Shown here one piece after another: positions 46,358-56,172 of a stretch of 64,000 nucleotides of DNA. Both the position numbers and the translations under genes were made by a program. Each line of letters starts with the position of its first letter. Position 1 is the first letter of the stretch. The stretch is from Saccharopolyspora indica (GTDB lineage: Bacteria; Actinomycetota; Actinomycetes; Mycobacteriales; Pseudonocardiaceae): the NCBI RefSeq assembly GCF_027853965.1, contig NZ_JAQGLB010000002.1, positions 310,001 through 374,000 on the forward strand, given 5' to 3'. Below the pieces are notes generated by a model. That model had not been told where the DNA came from. It made no database searches and saw nothing but the letters and a program-made list of their open reading frames with translations.

Positions 46358-47272
46358 GTGGCCGACGTCATGCGCAGCGGATCAGCGGAGGAGCCCCACG
46401 AGGCGGAGCACCACAGCGGTGCCCCGCAGGACTCGGAGGAAGGCTCCCGCGGCCGCAAGCCCAAGAACAAGAAGAAGGGCTCGTTCTGGCGCGAGCTGCC
46501 GATCCTGATCGTCACCGCGCTGGTGCTGACGGTCCTCATCCAGGCGTTCATCGCGCGGGTCTACGTGATCCCGTCGCAGTCGATGGAGCAGACCCTGCAC
46601 GGCTGCACGGGCTGCAACAACGACCGGGTGCTCGTCGACAAGATCACCTACCGGTTCTCGGATCCGGAGCCGGGCGACGTCGTGGTGTTCCGCGGCCCGC
46701 AGCCGTGGGTGCAGAACGAGTTCCAGGCCGAGGAGCCCACCAACCCGGTGGCCGGCTTCTTCCAGGGCGTGGCCTCGCTGCTGGGCTTCGGCGCTCCTGA
46801 CGAGAAGGACTTCGTCAAGCGGGTGATCGCGGTCGGCGGCCAGACGGTGGAGTGCTGCGACGCGCAGAACCGGGTGCTGGTCGACGGCAAGCCGCTCAAC
46901 GAGCCCTACCTGTACTGGGAGCCGGGCCGCGGGGTCGGCCAGGACGAGTTCAGCGCGGTGACGGTTCCGCCGGGGCACCTGTGGGTGATGGGCGACAACC
47001 GCAACGACTCGGCGGACTCCCGGGTGCAGGGCAACGGCGGCGTCAACGGCGCGGTCCCGGTGGACAACGTGATCGGCAAGGCGCAGTTCATCGTGCTGCC
47101 GCCGACCCGCTGGCAGGGCATCGACGACCCCAACCCGCAGGCGGACGCGCTGGGCGCCCCGGCCTGGCAGACCGGGGTGCCGGTCGGGTTCGGGGTGGCC
47201 GCGGCGTTCCCGACGGTGTGGCTGGGTCGTAGGCTCGTCGGTGTGGTGAGCAAGCGACGAGCCTCGGAGTGA
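46358..47272 (+). CDS. lepB: Type I signal peptidase
   Basis: LepB cleaves Sec and Tat signal peptides at the outer face of the membrane. The 304-aa protein has a long basic cytoplasmic N-terminus, one membrane helix (about residues 48-68), the catalytic Ser75 in [10 protein letters not shown], the general-base Lys154 in [10 protein letters not shown], and [11 protein letters not shown] of box E. A late hydrophobic stretch may be a second anchor. The GTG at 46358 is likely; ATG 46370 is possible. It follows rplS as is usual in actinobacteria. Confidence 0.93.
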   Translation: MADVMRSGSAEEPHEAEHHSGAPQDSEEGSRGRKPKNKKKGSFWRELPILIVTALVLTVLIQAFIARVYVIPSQSMEQTLHGCTGCNNDRVLVDKITYRFSDPEPGDVVVFRGPQPWVQNEFQAEEPTNPVAGFFQGVASLLGFGAPDEKDFVKRVIAVGGQTVECCDAQNRVLVDGKPLNEPYLYWEPGRGVGQDEFSAVTVPPGHLWVMGDNRNDSADSRVQGNGGVNGAVPVDNVIGKAQFIVLPPTRWQGIDDPNPQADALGAPAWQTGVPVGFGVAAAFPTVWLGRRLVGVVSKRRASE

Positions 47273-47279
47273 CGTTGAC

Positions 47280-48032
47280 GTGACGGTGGCGGAGTTCCGG
47301 CCGCCGAGGTCGGTGATCCGGCGCAGCAGCGGCAACTGGGCCCTCCAGCGCGCGCTGGACCGCCGCGGCCTCGGGCCGGTGGCCGGGGTGGACGAGGCCG
47401 GGCGGGGTGCGTGCGCCGGACCCCTGGTGGTGGCGGCGTGCGTCCTGAAGCCGGGCGACGACCGGCGCTTCGACGGGCTGACCGATTCGAAGGCGCTGTC
47501 CGAGGCGGAACGCGAGCGGCTGTTCGACATCGTCACCTCGCGGGCGCTGAGCTGGTCGACGGTCGTGATCCCCGCTGAGGACGTCGACGCGCTCGGCATC
47601 CACGTGGCCAACCTGGAGGGCATGCGGCGCGCGGTCGCCCGGCTCTCCGAGCACCCCGGCTACGTGCTCACCGATGGGTTCCGGGTGCAGGGTCTGGCCA
47701 CGCCGAGCGTGGCCGTGCTGAAGGGCGACCTGGTGGCCGCCTGCGTGGCGGCGGCATCGGTGCTGGCGAAGGTGACCCGCGACCGGCTGATGGCCGAGCA
47801 GCTGCACCTCGAATTCCCGGTCTACGGGTTCGACGTGCACAAGGGGTACAGCACACCGCTGCACTCGACGCGGCTGAAGAAGCACGGGCCCTGTCCCGAG
47901 CACCGCTGGTCCTATGCGAACGTGGCGGCGGCGGCGCACCGGCACGGGATGCGCTCGCCGCGCGCGGTGAGCAGCAAACCCGGGCTGTTCGATGCTTCTG
48001 AGGGGGAAGTGGTGGACAATGAGGTGTTGTAG
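47280..48032 (+). CDS. rnhB: Ribonuclease HII
   Basis: RNase HII removes ribonucleotides and RNA primers from DNA. The 250-aa protein shows the metal-binding start [15 protein letters not shown], the conserved [16 protein letters not shown]-like region, and [11 protein letters not shown]. The Asp/Glu metal ligands appear intact. It begins 8 bp after lepB and precedes the DUF2469 gene. Confidence 0.95.
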   Translation: MTVAEFRPPRSVIRRSSGNWALQRALDRRGLGPVAGVDEAGRGACAGPLVVAACVLKPGDDRRFDGLTDSKALSEAERERLFDIVTSRALSWSTVVIPAEDVDALGIHVANLEGMRRAVARLSEHPGYVLTDGFRVQGLATPSVAVLKGDLVAACVAAASVLAKVTRDRLMAEQLHLEFPVYGFDVHKGYSTPLHSTRLKKHGPCPEHRWSYANVAAAAHRHGMRSPRAVSSKPGLFDASEGEVVDNEVL

Positions 48033-48065
48033 TCCGATCGGCAACGCAGAAGGGCTCGCACAGCG

Positions 48066-48389
48066 ATGAGCGCCGAGGATCTCGAGAAGTACGAGACCGA
48101 GATGGAGCTGCAGCTCTACAAGGAGTACCGCGACATCGTCGGGCAGTTCACCTATGTCGTGGAGACCGAACGGCGCTTCTACCTGGCCAACGCGGTGGAC
48201 GTGCAGGTGCGCAACTCCGACTCGGAGGTCTACTTCGAGGTGGCGATGTCGGACGCGTGGGTGTGGGACATGTACCGCCCGGCGCGATTCGTCAAGAACG
48301 TGCGCGTGATCACGTTCAAGGACGTGAACGTGGAAGAACTGGACAAACCGGATCTCCGGCTGCCGGAGAGCGGCCCGTTCGGTTCCTGA
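48066..48389 (+). CDS. DUF2469 family protein
   Basis: A 107-aa conserved actinobacterial protein, acidic and soluble: SAEDLEKYETEMELQLYKEYRD, then FTYVVETERRFYLAN and VRVITFKDVNVEELDKPDL. It regularly follows rnhB in this phylum. No biochemical function is known to me. The ATG is preceded by a purine-rich site and the gene is closed by a strong terminator. Confidence 0.9.
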   Translation: MSAEDLEKYETEMELQLYKEYRDIVGQFTYVVETERRFYLANAVDVQVRNSDSEVYFEVAMSDAWVWDMYRPARFVKNVRVITFKDVNVEELDKPDLRLPESGPFGS

Positions 48390-48401
48390 CCCCGTGTCGA
48401 T

Positions 48402-48445
48402 AGCTCGGGCGGTCGTCGTGCGGCGACCGCCCGAGCTTCGTTTTC
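48402..48445 (+). terminator. Intrinsic terminator after DUF2469 gene
   Basis: AGCTCGGGCGGTCG (48402-48415) pairs with CGACCGCCCGAGCT (48424-48437), an 8-nt loop between them, then TCGTTTTC. Confidence 0.88.
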
Positions 48446-48860
48446 AAGCCCGTCGTGCGCGGGTCCCAGCGCTTCGCGCGGGCCGTCCTGGTCCGGGGAA
48501 GCGTCGGGGCTGGGTCGATCGGATTGTGCTTCGTCGGCGTGTCGGGCTGTCATTCGTCGCTTAATACGCGGAATCAGTTTCGTCTTCCTGTGCTGTGAAT
48601 GCGTTCGGGATCCGGATTTCGCGGATCTTTCTTCGTGTTTCTTCGCATTCCCACTCGTCCGAGTGATCGGAGTTGTCCACAGGGGATTCGGTTATCCACA
48701 GATTTCCGATGGGTACTGGTGATCGGCGGATTTTGCGGGCAACGTGGAGTCATCCACTCGTGCCCGGATCCGTTGGTGCGCTGCGGGAAACCCGCTCGCG
48801 ACGCCGCGCGGTGCTGCCCGGGTGCGGGAATTTCCGCAACACCAGACCGAGGAGGAACTC
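48446..48860. other. Intergenic region with two DnaA boxes
   Basis: This ~415-bp gap holds no convincing gene and is AT-richer than the surrounding DNA. It contains TTGTCCACA (48673-48681) and TTATCCACA (48692-48700), both matching the actinobacterial DnaA box, in the same orientation and 19 bp apart. It must also contain the promoter for yraN. Short ORFs have no ribosome sites. Confidence 0.6.
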
Positions 48861-49262
48861 GTGCGCCGAAAGAAGATCGTGGGACCCCTCAGCGATGCCT
48901 GCACCGGGGACGGCAGGAATGCGCTGGGGCTCGCCGGGGAGCGGTTGGCCGCCCAATTGCTGGAAGGCCGTGGAATGACGGTGCTGGACCGCAATTGGCG
49001 GTGCCCGCAAGGAGAGCTCGACATCGTCGCCGCGGACGGCGACACCGTGGTGTGCTGCGAGGTCAAGGCGCGCTCCGGGACCGACTACGGCGGACCGGTC
49101 TACGCGCTCAACCAGGAGAAGGCCATGCGCATCCGCAGCGTCGCGCGGTCGTGGCTGGCCGAACGGGAGCTGGTGGGCTGCCCGGTGCGCTTCGACTTCG
49201 TCTCGGTGCTGTGGCCACCGGGCAGATCACCGCACCTCCGGCACCTCAAGGGGGTGTTCTGA
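48861..49262 (+). CDS. yraN: YraN/UPF0102 family endonuclease-like protein
   Basis: A 133-aa protein of the restriction-endonuclease-like UPF0102 family. It has [26 protein letters not shown], followed by [21 protein letters not shown], the expected D...E-x-K nuclease core. The GTG at 48861 has GAGGAGGAA just upstream; the frame opening at 48744 lacks one. It starts a run with comM and dprA, a conserved DNA-processing group, though its cellular role is unproven. Confidence 0.9.
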   Translation: MRRKKIVGPLSDACTGDGRNALGLAGERLAAQLLEGRGMTVLDRNWRCPQGELDIVAADGDTVVCCEVKARSGTDYGGPVYALNQEKAMRIRSVARSWLAERELVGCPVRFDFVSVLWPPGRSPHLRHLKGVF

Positions 49263-49263
49263 A

Positions 49264-50781
49264 GTGGCGCTGCGACGGACCTGGGCGGTCGCGCTGTTCG
49301 GTGTGGACGGTGCGCTCGTCGAGATCGAAGCGGACGTGCGCAACGGCGGCCTGCCGTCGTTGCAGCTGCTCGGCCTGCCCGACACCGCGCTGCAGGAGTC
49401 CAAGAACCGCGTGCGGGCGGCCATCCAGAACTGCCAGGAGGACTGGCCGGCGAGCTGCGTGACGCTCGCGCTGTCCCCGGCCGCGCTGCCCAAGGCCGGG
49501 ACCTCGTACGACCTGGCGCTGGCCTGCGCGGTGCTGGCCGGGGCCGAGCTGGTGCCGCCGCACCGGTTGGCGGGCACGGTGCTGTTCGGGGAACTGGCGC
49601 TGGACGGCCGGATCCGCCCGGTGCGCGGCCTGCTGCCCGCGCTGCTGGCCGCGCGGAAGGAGGGCATGCGCCGGGCGGTCGTGCCGGTCGACGGCCTGGC
49701 CGAAGCGCACCTGGTGGAGGGCATAGAGGTGCTGGGCGCTGCGCACCTGCGCGAGGTGGTGGCCTGGTTGCGCGAACTCGGCGAGCTCGCCCGCTATCCG
49801 CCGCCGGTGGACGATCCACCGGTGGTGGAGGCGCCGGATCTGGCCGACGTGCTCGGCCAGCCCGAGGCGCGCTGGGCGCTCGAGGTCGCCGCGGCGGGTG
49901 GCCACCACCTGCTGATGGTCGGACCACCGGGCACCGGCAAGACCATGCTCGCGAAGCGGTTGTGCGGACTGCTGCCGGAGCTGAGCGGGCAGGAAGCGCT
50001 GGAGGTGACGGCGATCCGGTCCGTGGCCGGGGACCTCGCCGACTCGGCGGCCCTGGCGCGGGTCCCGCCGTTCGTCGCGCCGCACGCGTCGCTGTCCATC
50101 CCGGCGCTCGTCGGTGGTGGCACGGGGCTGGCCAGACCGGGCGCGGTCAGCAGGGCGCACCGCGGCGTCCTGCTGCTGGACGAAGCCTGCGAGCTCGGCC
50201 CCAAGCGGCTCGAAGCGCTGCGCACGGCGTTGGAGGAAGGCGAGGTCCGGCTGGCCCGGCGGGACGGAACCCTCCGCTATCCGGCGCGGTTCCAGCTGGT
50301 GCTGGCCACCAACCCGTGCCCGTGCGCGCCCGCCCGGGATCTCGACTGCCAGTGCCCGCCGCAGGTCCGGCGGCGCTACCTCGGCAAGCTGTCCGGTCCG
50401 CTGCTGGACCGGGTGGACCTGCGGGTGCGGATGCGGCCGATCACGGCGATGACCGTGCACAGCGGTGCCGAGCCGGAGAGCACCGCGGTCGTGCGCGAAC
50501 GGGTGGCCCAGGCGCGGGCCGCCGCGCGGGAGCGGTGGTCGGCGCACGGCTGGCAGACCAACACGGAGGTACCGGGGCCGGTGCTGCGGCGTGACTTCGC
50601 GCTGTCGCCCGAGGTCACCGGGCTGCTGGATCGCGGTTTGGAGGTCGGTGCCATCACCGCCCGCGGTGCGGACCGGTGCCTGCGGGTGGCGTGGACGCTG
50701 GCCGACCTCGACGGCAAGGAGCGCCCCGACGCCGAGCACGTGGCGGCGGCGCTGGAGTTCCGGGACAGGAAGGCGGCGTGA
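49264..50781 (+). CDS. comM: YifB/ComM-family Mg-chelatase-like AAA+ ATPase
   Basis: ComM is a DNA helicase that aids branch migration when incoming DNA recombines. The 505-aa protein has an N-terminal LonC-like domain (VNRGLPSLQ-like NGGLPSLQLLGLPD, residues about 1-170), then an AAA+ domain with GPPGTGKTMLAKRL and VLLLDEACELG. The Cys-rich NPCPCAPARDLDCQCPP insert and a C-terminal helical domain follow. It begins 1 bp after yraN and its TGA overlaps dprA's ATG. Confidence 0.92.
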   Translation: MALRRTWAVALFGVDGALVEIEADVRNGGLPSLQLLGLPDTALQESKNRVRAAIQNCQEDWPASCVTLALSPAALPKAGTSYDLALACAVLAGAELVPPHRLAGTVLFGELALDGRIRPVRGLLPALLAARKEGMRRAVVPVDGLAEAHLVEGIEVLGAAHLREVVAWLRELGELARYPPPVDDPPVVEAPDLADVLGQPEARWALEVAAAGGHHLLMVGPPGTGKTMLAKRLCGLLPELSGQEALEVTAIRSVAGDLADSAALARVPPFVAPHASLSIPALVGGGTGLARPGAVSRAHRGVLLLDEACELGPKRLEALRTALEEGEVRLARRDGTLRYPARFQLVLATNPCPCAPARDLDCQCPPQVRRRYLGKLSGPLLDRVDLRVRMRPITAMTVHSGAEPESTAVVRERVAQARAAARERWSAHGWQTNTEVPGPVLRRDFALSPEVTGLLDRGLEVGAITARGADRCLRVAWTLADLDGKERPDAEHVAAALEFRDRKAA

Positions 50782-51938
50782 TGGAGAACTGGGTGAGGAT
50801 GAGCGAGAAGGGCAGGCACGCGGTGCGGTTGGCGAGGGCCTTCCTCGCCGCGATCGCCGAGCCGCCGGCTCCGGCGCTGGCCGGTTTCGTCGCCCGGCGC
50901 GGCGCGTGCCGGGCGGTGGAGGTGATCCGGCGGGGGAAGGCCCCGCCGGATGTGCTGGCCGAGATCGAGGCCAGGTATCAGCACGTGTCCGCCGAGCAGC
51001 TGCTCGAAGCGACCGAGGCGGCCGGAGCCCGGCTCGTCGTGCCGGAGGAGCCGGATTGGCCGGGCGGCGCTGTCGAGAACCTCTCCGGTGCGCGGGAGGT
51101 CGGGCTCCCGGAGGTCGCCGAACCGATCGCGCTGTGGGTGCGCGGCCGGGCGGACCTGGCCGCGGTGCTGGACCAGGCCGTCTCGGTGGTCGGTGCGAGA
51201 GCTGCCTCCGGTTACGGCGAGCACGTGGCCGCGGAGTTCGGCCACGGACTCGCCAACGCCGGGTTCACGGTGGTTTCCGGTGCGGCGTACGGCATCGACG
51301 GCGCGGCGCACCGGGGCGCGCTGGCCGCCGGTGGCCGGACGGTGGCGTTCCTGGCCTGCGGGGTCGACATCGACTACCCGGCGGGGCACAGCCGCTTGCT
51401 GCGCGCGGTGGCCGAACAGGGTTCCGTGGTCAGCGAGTACCCGCCGGGCACCGCGCCGCGCAAACACCGGTTCCTCGTGCGGAACAGGCTGATCGCGGCT
51501 GCCGGGCGGGCCACGGTCGTGGTGGAGGCCGGTGCGCGCAGCGGTGCGGGCAACACCGCGAACACCGCCGATGCCCTGGGCCGACCGGTGCTGGCGGTGC
51601 CCGGCCCGGTCACCGCGAAGAACTCGGTGGGATGCCACGGGATGGTGCGTTCCGGGCAAGCCGTCCTGGTCACGAGCGTCGAGCAGGTCCTGGAGGCGGT
51701 CAGTCCCCTCGGCGTTCCGGGTTCCGTCGAGGTCGTCGGCACGCGCCGCCGGACCGATGGGCTGCACCCGCGCGCCCAGCGCCTGCACGACTCGCTGCGC
51801 GGCATGGCGGGAGCCAGTGCGGACGACCTCGCGCGCGACTGCGGCCTGCCGCTGGGCGAAGTGCGGGCGCTGCTCCCGGAACTGGAGCTGTCCGGGTTCG
51901 CGGTCCGCACGGATCGGGGGTGGTCGATCGCACGCTGA
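50781..51938 (+). CDS. dprA: DNA-processing protein DprA
   Basis: DprA protects incoming single-stranded DNA and loads RecA during transformation. The 385-aa protein has an N-terminal SAM-like part, the Rossmann-like core (SVVGARAASGYGEHVAAEF, VSGAAYGIDGAAHRGAL, GCGVDI...YPAGHSRL) and a C-terminal winged helix (ASADDLARDCGLPLGEVRALL). The ATG at 50781 overlaps the comM stop; the longer frame is spurious. Whether this organism is transformable is unknown. Confidence 0.93.
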   Translation: MENWVRMSEKGRHAVRLARAFLAAIAEPPAPALAGFVARRGACRAVEVIRRGKAPPDVLAEIEARYQHVSAEQLLEATEAAGARLVVPEEPDWPGGAVENLSGAREVGLPEVAEPIALWVRGRADLAAVLDQAVSVVGARAASGYGEHVAAEFGHGLANAGFTVVSGAAYGIDGAAHRGALAAGGRTVAFLACGVDIDYPAGHSRLLRAVAEQGSVVSEYPPGTAPRKHRFLVRNRLIAAAGRATVVVEAGARSGAGNTANTADALGRPVLAVPGPVTAKNSVGCHGMVRSGQAVLVTSVEQVLEAVSPLGVPGSVEVVGTRRRTDGLHPRAQRLHDSLRGMAGASADDLARDCGLPLGEVRALLPELELSGFAVRTDRGWSIAR

Positions 51939-52245
51939 GATCGCCCGTTCGGCACAGCGCGGGCCGGGCTGTCGGGACTCGGGAGGTGTTCTGCCGGTCG
52001 GGACCGTGATCGCTTCGGGGCGCCATCGCGACCCAACGTGATCACGGGTTCCTACCTGCGGAAATGGCTAGGTGCACCGGAACTGCGCGGCCTCGGGGCG
52101 GGCGTTCGGCGGATGTCGTCGCCCGGAAACCCGCGCGGTTCCGTCACCGGTGTCGTCGTGCGCAGCGGGGCGGGAAGCGCCGAGTGATCATGATTCGGCG
52201 TGGCGATGCTTGACCGGTGGGGTCGCAGGGGCCAGCGTCTGAGTC
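51939..52245. other. dprA-xerC intergenic region
   Basis: A 307-bp gap with no gene. TTGACC (52210-52215) with a 17-bp spacer to CAGCGT (52233-52238) is a weak promoter candidate. If real, transcription would start close to the xerC ATG (52246) and give a near-leaderless mRNA. Confidence 0.35.
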
Positions 52246-53220
52246 ATGCCCCGTGCCCGTTCCACCGAACCGCGAAGACCCGATTTCCGCGCGGTCCGGG
52301 CAAAACTGCCCGAACCGCTGGGTGCGGCGGTCGACGGGTTCGAACGGCACCTCGCCGCCGAACGCGGACTGTCGGTGCACACCGTCCGGGGTTACGTCGG
52401 CGACGTCGTCTCGCTGCTGGATCACCTGTCCGGGGCATCGGATCGGGAAACCCTTGCTGAGCTGGACATCTCCGTGCTCCGCGAGTGGTTGTCGGTGCAG
52501 CACGCCCAAGGCGCGAGCCGGTCGACGATGGCCCGGCGGACCGCGGCCGCCCGGACTTTCACGGCGTGGGCGCTGCGCTCCGAGCTGCTGTCGAACGACC
52601 CCGGGCCGCGGCTGGCAGTGCCGTCCAAACCGCGGAAGCTGCCCGCGGTGCTGCGCACCGACCAGGCGAGCGCGGCGATGCAGGCCTCCGCGGCGGGAGC
52701 CGAGCAGGGCGATCCGGTAGCCCTGCGTGATCACGCGGTGCTCGAGCTCCTGTACGCCACCGGCGTGCGCATCGCCGAGCTGTGCGGATTGGACGTCGAC
52801 GACGTCGACCGCGAACGACGGGTGATCCGCGTGATCGGCAAGGGTGACCGGGAACGCGTTGTGCCGTTCGGCCTACCCGCGGATGATGCGCTCGGCCGGT
52901 GGGTCACCGCTGGACGGCCGAAGCTGGTCCGGGCCGATTCCGGCGCGGCGCTGTTCCTGGGTGTCCGGGGTGGACGCCTTGACCCGCGTACGGCGCGGCG
53001 GAGCGTGCACGACGCCGTCGGAACCGTTTCCGGTGCACCGGACGTCGGGCCGCACGGCATGCGGCATTCAGCGGCGACCCATTTGCTGGAAGGCGGTGCG
53101 GACCTCCGTAGCGTTCAGGAGTTGCTTGGTCACGCTACGCTCGCAACGACCCAGCTTTACACCCACGTGACCGTTGAACGGCTGAAGGCGATCCATGACC
53201 GAACCCACCCCCGTTCCTGA
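52246..53220 (+). CDS. xerC: Tyrosine recombinase XerC
   Basis: XerC, with XerD, resolves chromosome dimers at dif. The 324-aa protein has the N-terminal SAM-like core-binding domain and all catalytic residues: Arg175 (ATGVRIAEL), Lys199 ([11 protein letters not shown]), His270 and Arg273 ([14 protein letters not shown]), His296 ([11 protein letters not shown]) and Tyr305 (QLYTHV). Chromosomal neighbours (dprA, whiG) support housekeeping XerC rather than a phage integrase. Its last 26 bp overlap whiG. Confidence 0.93.
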   Translation: MPRARSTEPRRPDFRAVRAKLPEPLGAAVDGFERHLAAERGLSVHTVRGYVGDVVSLLDHLSGASDRETLAELDISVLREWLSVQHAQGASRSTMARRTAAARTFTAWALRSELLSNDPGPRLAVPSKPRKLPAVLRTDQASAAMQASAAGAEQGDPVALRDHAVLELLYATGVRIAELCGLDVDDVDRERRVIRVIGKGDRERVVPFGLPADDALGRWVTAGRPKLVRADSGAALFLGVRGGRLDPRTARRSVHDAVGTVSGAPDVGPHGMRHSAATHLLEGGADLRSVQELLGHATLATTQLYTHVTVERLKAIHDRTHPRS

Positions 53221-54145
53221 CCACGCCGGGGGCGGCGCCGACACGGTGGCCGCGAGACCGAACTCGGCGCCGGTGACTGCCCGTGATCAGGGCGGCGCGA
53301 CGAACGGCCACGCCCCCGAGTGCGTGCGCCGCCAAGGAGTGCCCCCGGCGGCCGAGGCAGCGGCAGGCGGGGACCAGCGCCGCGCCGACGGCGTCGAAGC
53401 GGGCATAGTCGCGCTCTGGCAGGCGTTCGGCGAGCGGCGCGACCAGGAGCTCCGCGATCGCTTGGTGCTGCACTACGCGCCGCTGGTCAAGTACGTAGCG
53501 GGCCGGGTGGGCACCGGGCTGCCCTCGCACGTCGACGTCTCCGACCTGATCCAGTCCGGCATCTTCGGCCTGGTCGACGCGATCGAGAAGTTCGAGCCCG
53601 AGCGCGGCCTGAAGTTCGAGACCTACGCGATGCAGCGCATCCGCGGGGCGATCCTGGACGACCTGCGGGCTCAGGACTGGGTGCCCCGGTCGGTGCGCAG
53701 CCGGGCCAGGGACGTCGAGCGGGCGCTGGAGCGGCTGGAGGCGAAGCTGCAGCGCACCGCCACCGATGCCGAGCTGGCCGCCGAACTGGAGCTGTCGCTC
53801 GACGAGCTCCGCGAGCTGTTCGCCCAGCTGCAGATGACCAGCGTGATCGCGCTGGACGACCTGATCGGCGCCGGACCCATGCAGGCATCGCTGGCCGAGA
53901 CGCTCCCCGACGATCGGGCTGAAGACCCGGTGGCGGCCCTGGTGGACCGGGACAGCCGCCGTCAGCTGGCCGAAGCGGTGAAGCGCCTGAGCGAACGCGA
54001 CCGGGTGGTGGTGACGCTCTACTACTTCGAGAACCTGACGCTGGCCGAGATCGGCAAGGTCCTCGGGGTGACGGAGTCGCGCGTCTGCCAGCTGCACACC
54101 AGGGCGGTGCTCCGCCTGCGCACGAAGCTCACCGAGGCGGGCTGA
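53195..54145 (+). CDS. whiG: Sporulation sigma factor WhiG (FliA-type)
   Basis: WhiG is the RNA polymerase sigma factor that commits aerial hyphae to sporulation in filamentous actinomycetes. The 316-aa protein has a low-complexity N-terminus, then region 2 ([19 protein letters not shown] and [17 protein letters not shown]), region 3 ([19 protein letters not shown]) and region 4 ([19 protein letters not shown]). Its ATG lies 26 bp inside xerC with GAAGG upstream, so expression is coupled to xerC. Presence of this gene is the best evidence for a differentiating lifestyle. Confidence 0.92.
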   Translation: MTEPTPVPDHAGGGADTVAARPNSAPVTARDQGGATNGHAPECVRRQGVPPAAEAAAGGDQRRADGVEAGIVALWQAFGERRDQELRDRLVLHYAPLVKYVAGRVGTGLPSHVDVSDLIQSGIFGLVDAIEKFEPERGLKFETYAMQRIRGAILDDLRAQDWVPRSVRSRARDVERALERLEAKLQRTATDAELAAELELSLDELRELFAQLQMTSVIALDDLIGAGPMQASLAETLPDDRAEDPVAALVDRDSRRQLAEAVKRLSERDRVVVTLYYFENLTLAEIGKVLGVTESRVCQLHTRAVLRLRTKLTEAG

Positions 54146-54177
54146 CCGCGTTCGCACGTCGATCGGCTGTGCGAGGC

Positions 54178-54227
54178 GACCGGCCGGGGGCGGCGATCTC
54201 CCGGATCTCGCCGCCCCCGGGCCGGTC
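54178..54227. terminator. Convergent terminator between whiG and peptidase gene
   Basis: GACCGGCC-GGGGGCGGCGA (from 54178) pairs with TCGCCGCCCCC-G-GGCCGGTC (to 54227), one bulged base, overlapping the peptidase stop codon. Confidence 0.8.
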
Positions 54228-54768
54228 AGTCCCAGGGGAGCAGGCGGACGTGGCCCATGCCCAGCAGGCGCAGCGGGTTCAGGTAGGTCAGGTGTTGGCG
54301 GGCTCCCCAGTGCAGGCAGGCCCGGGGCGGCTGCGCCGTGCACTGCGGGTGCCCCGGCTCCAGGTCGCCGATCGGTTGGCCCCTGGCGACCTGGTCGCCG
54401 ACCGCCACCGCAGGGCGGACCGGTTCGTAGGTGGTGCGCAATCCGGTTGCGTGCTCGACCGACACCAGGTCGCGGCCGGCCACCGGCCCGGCGAACACCA
54501 CCAGGCCATCGCCCGCGGCGAGCACCGGCTGGCCGACCTCGCCGACCAGGTCCACCCCGCGGTGGCCGGGGCCGTAGGCGTGTTCCGGCGCCTCGAACGG
54601 GCGGACGACAGCGGGCGGTGGAGCCAGCGGCCAGCCGAACTGGCCTTCGGAGGTCTTCGCGGTCGGCGGTGGCGCGGAGTGCGCGGTCGGTTCGGGTGCC
54701 GCGGTCAGGCCGATCGCGGCAGCGGTGAAACCGCCGCACAACAGGGCTGAAACGATCAACGGTCGCAT
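54226..54768 (-). CDS. Secreted M23-family peptidase
   Basis: A 180-aa exported protein with a Sec signal (MRPLIVSALLCGGFTAAAIG, about residues 1-25). A Pro-rich linker and an M23/LytM domain follow, with zinc ligands in GHRGVDLVG (H...D) and LHWGAR (H), as in cell-wall endopeptidases or their degenerate regulators. The start ATG is at 54768; upstream the frame overlaps the DnaA-box region. Convergent with whiG and divergent from rpsB, its usual place in actinobacteria. Confidence 0.82.
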   Translation of the reverse strand: MRPLIVSALLCGGFTAAAIGLTAAPEPTAHSAPPPTAKTSEGQFGWPLAPPPAVVRPFEAPEHAYGPGHRGVDLVGEVGQPVLAAGDGLVVFAGPVAGRDLVSVEHATGLRTTYEPVRPAVAVGDQVARGQPIGDLEPGHPQCTAQPPRACLHWGARQHLTYLNPLRLLGMGHVRLLPWD

Positions 54769-54819
54769 CCACCCACAGTGGCCGCGCGTCGCGACGGGCG
54801 ACAGGGGGAAGCAGAAATC

Positions 54820-54847
54820 TGTGGACAAACCAGGCCGCTGTGGACAA
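54820..54847 (-). promoter_or_regulatory. Pair of DnaA boxes
   Basis: Two copies of TGTGGACAA (54820-54828 and 54839-54847), the reverse complement of the consensus TTGTCCACA, are 19 bp apart. They lie 52 bp upstream of the peptidase start and about 40 bp before a TACACT -10 box (54884-54889) toward rpsB. The pair at 48673-48700 has the same spacing on the other strand. Confidence 0.7.
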
Positions 54848-55170
54848 CTCGCACTCCACGATCGGGTCAGCTGGTGCGTCCAGTACACTGATGGCGCGGT
54901 TTCGTGTCCGCACGGACCGACTTCGCGTGCCCGCACGCACGCCTGCGCAGGTGGCCGGACCGACAGGTCGGCGACCCGGTGGCTCAGTACCGAGTTCAAC
55001 ACCTCGGTCGCTGCTGCCCGGGCGGGCTGCCGGTGCCCCGTGGTCCCGAGCTCCTCGTGAGCCGGGTGGGGTGGCCGGGCGGGCACCAGGGCGACGGGTC
55101 ACCCGGCTCGTCGCGGCAACCGAATCGCGCGCCACCCGGCGCGCCCGACTCACGAGGTGCGAATCTGGCC
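54848..55170 (+). promoter_or_regulatory. rpsB promoter and long structured leader
   Basis: TACACT (54884-54889) is a likely -10, giving a ~275-nt leader. In the leader, GAGCCGGGTG (55059-55068) can pair with CACCCGGCTC (55100-55109), while the overlapping CCTCGTGAG (55053-55061) can pair with CTCACGAGG (55149-55157), which includes the GAGG ribosome site. The two stems exclude each other, as in an autoregulatory switch. Confidence 0.5.
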
Positions 55171-55989
55171 ATGGCCGTCGTCACCATGAAGCAGCTGCTC
55201 GACAGCGGCGTGCACTTCGGGCACCAGACCCGTCGCTGGAACCCGAAGATGAAGCGCTACATCTTCACCGAGCGCAACGGCATCTACATCATCGACCTGC
55301 AGCAGACGCTGTCGTACATCGATGCGGCGTACGACTTCGTCAAGCAGACGGTCGCGCACGGCGGAACGATCATGTTCGTCGGCACCAAGAAGCAGGCGCA
55401 GGAAGCGATCGCCGAGCAGGCCCTGCGGGTCGGCATGCCGTTCGTCAACCAGCGCTGGCTGGGTGGCATGCTCACCAACTTCCAGACCGTCCACAAGCGT
55501 CTGCAGCGTCTCAAGGAGCTTGAGACCATGGAGCAGACCGGGGGCTTCGAGGGTCGCACCAAGAAGGAAATCTTGATGCTGACCCGCGAGAAGGACAAGC
55601 TCGAGAAGACCCTCGGCGGTATCCGCGACATGAGCAAGGTGCCCAGCGCCGTGTGGATCGTGGACACCAAGAAGGAGCACATCGCCGTCGGCGAGGCCCG
55701 CAAGCTGGGCATCCCGGTCGTCGCGATCCTCGACACCAACTGCGACCCGGACGAGGTCGACTACCCGATCCCGGGCAACGACGACGCGATCCGCTCCGCC
55801 GCCCTGCTGACCCGCGTGGTCGCCGACGGTGTCGCCGATGGCCTGATGGCCCGCAGCGGCCGCACCAACGGTGCCCCGGAGGGCGAGGAGAAGCCGGCCG
55901 GCGGCGAGCCGCTGGCCGAGTGGGAGAAGGAGCTGCTGGCCGGTTCCGGCCAGGCCGCCGAAGGCGGCGAGCAGCCCGCGCAGTCCTGA
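55171..55989 (+). CDS. rpsB: 30S ribosomal protein S2
   Basis: S2 joins late in 30S assembly and is needed for S1 function. The 272-aa protein starts [21 protein letters not shown], the conserved family opening, and contains [11 protein letters not shown] and [17 protein letters not shown]-terminal acidic/Gly-rich tail of about 40 residues is extra. The upstream open frame from 54904 is leader, not coding. It is the first gene of rpsB-tsf. Confidence 0.97.
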   Translation: MAVVTMKQLLDSGVHFGHQTRRWNPKMKRYIFTERNGIYIIDLQQTLSYIDAAYDFVKQTVAHGGTIMFVGTKKQAQEAIAEQALRVGMPFVNQRWLGGMLTNFQTVHKRLQRLKELETMEQTGGFEGRTKKEILMLTREKDKLEKTLGGIRDMSKVPSAVWIVDTKKEHIAVGEARKLGIPVVAILDTNCDPDEVDYPIPGNDDAIRSAALLTRVVADGVADGLMARSGRTNGAPEGEEKPAGGEPLAEWEKELLAGSGQAAEGGEQPAQS

Positions 55990-56172
55990 TGCGCCGCGCC
56001 CCGCGTCCGCTCGTCGGGCGCGGGGCGCGATCAGGCTGACTTCCAGTCACACTTGCGGGTGTGATTGCCCGAGCTGGGCACGCCGCCCCGCCGAGCGGAT
56101 CGGACGCCGCGGGGACGCTGCCCGCCTGCAAGACCTTCGAAGCTGCGTAACAAGAGGGACGGATAACGCACG

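Noticed and set aside
52246-53220. Phage or integron integrase instead of XerC
   Set aside because: The position between dprA and whiG, normal length and lack of an attachment site or neighbouring mobile genes fit the housekeeping recombinase.
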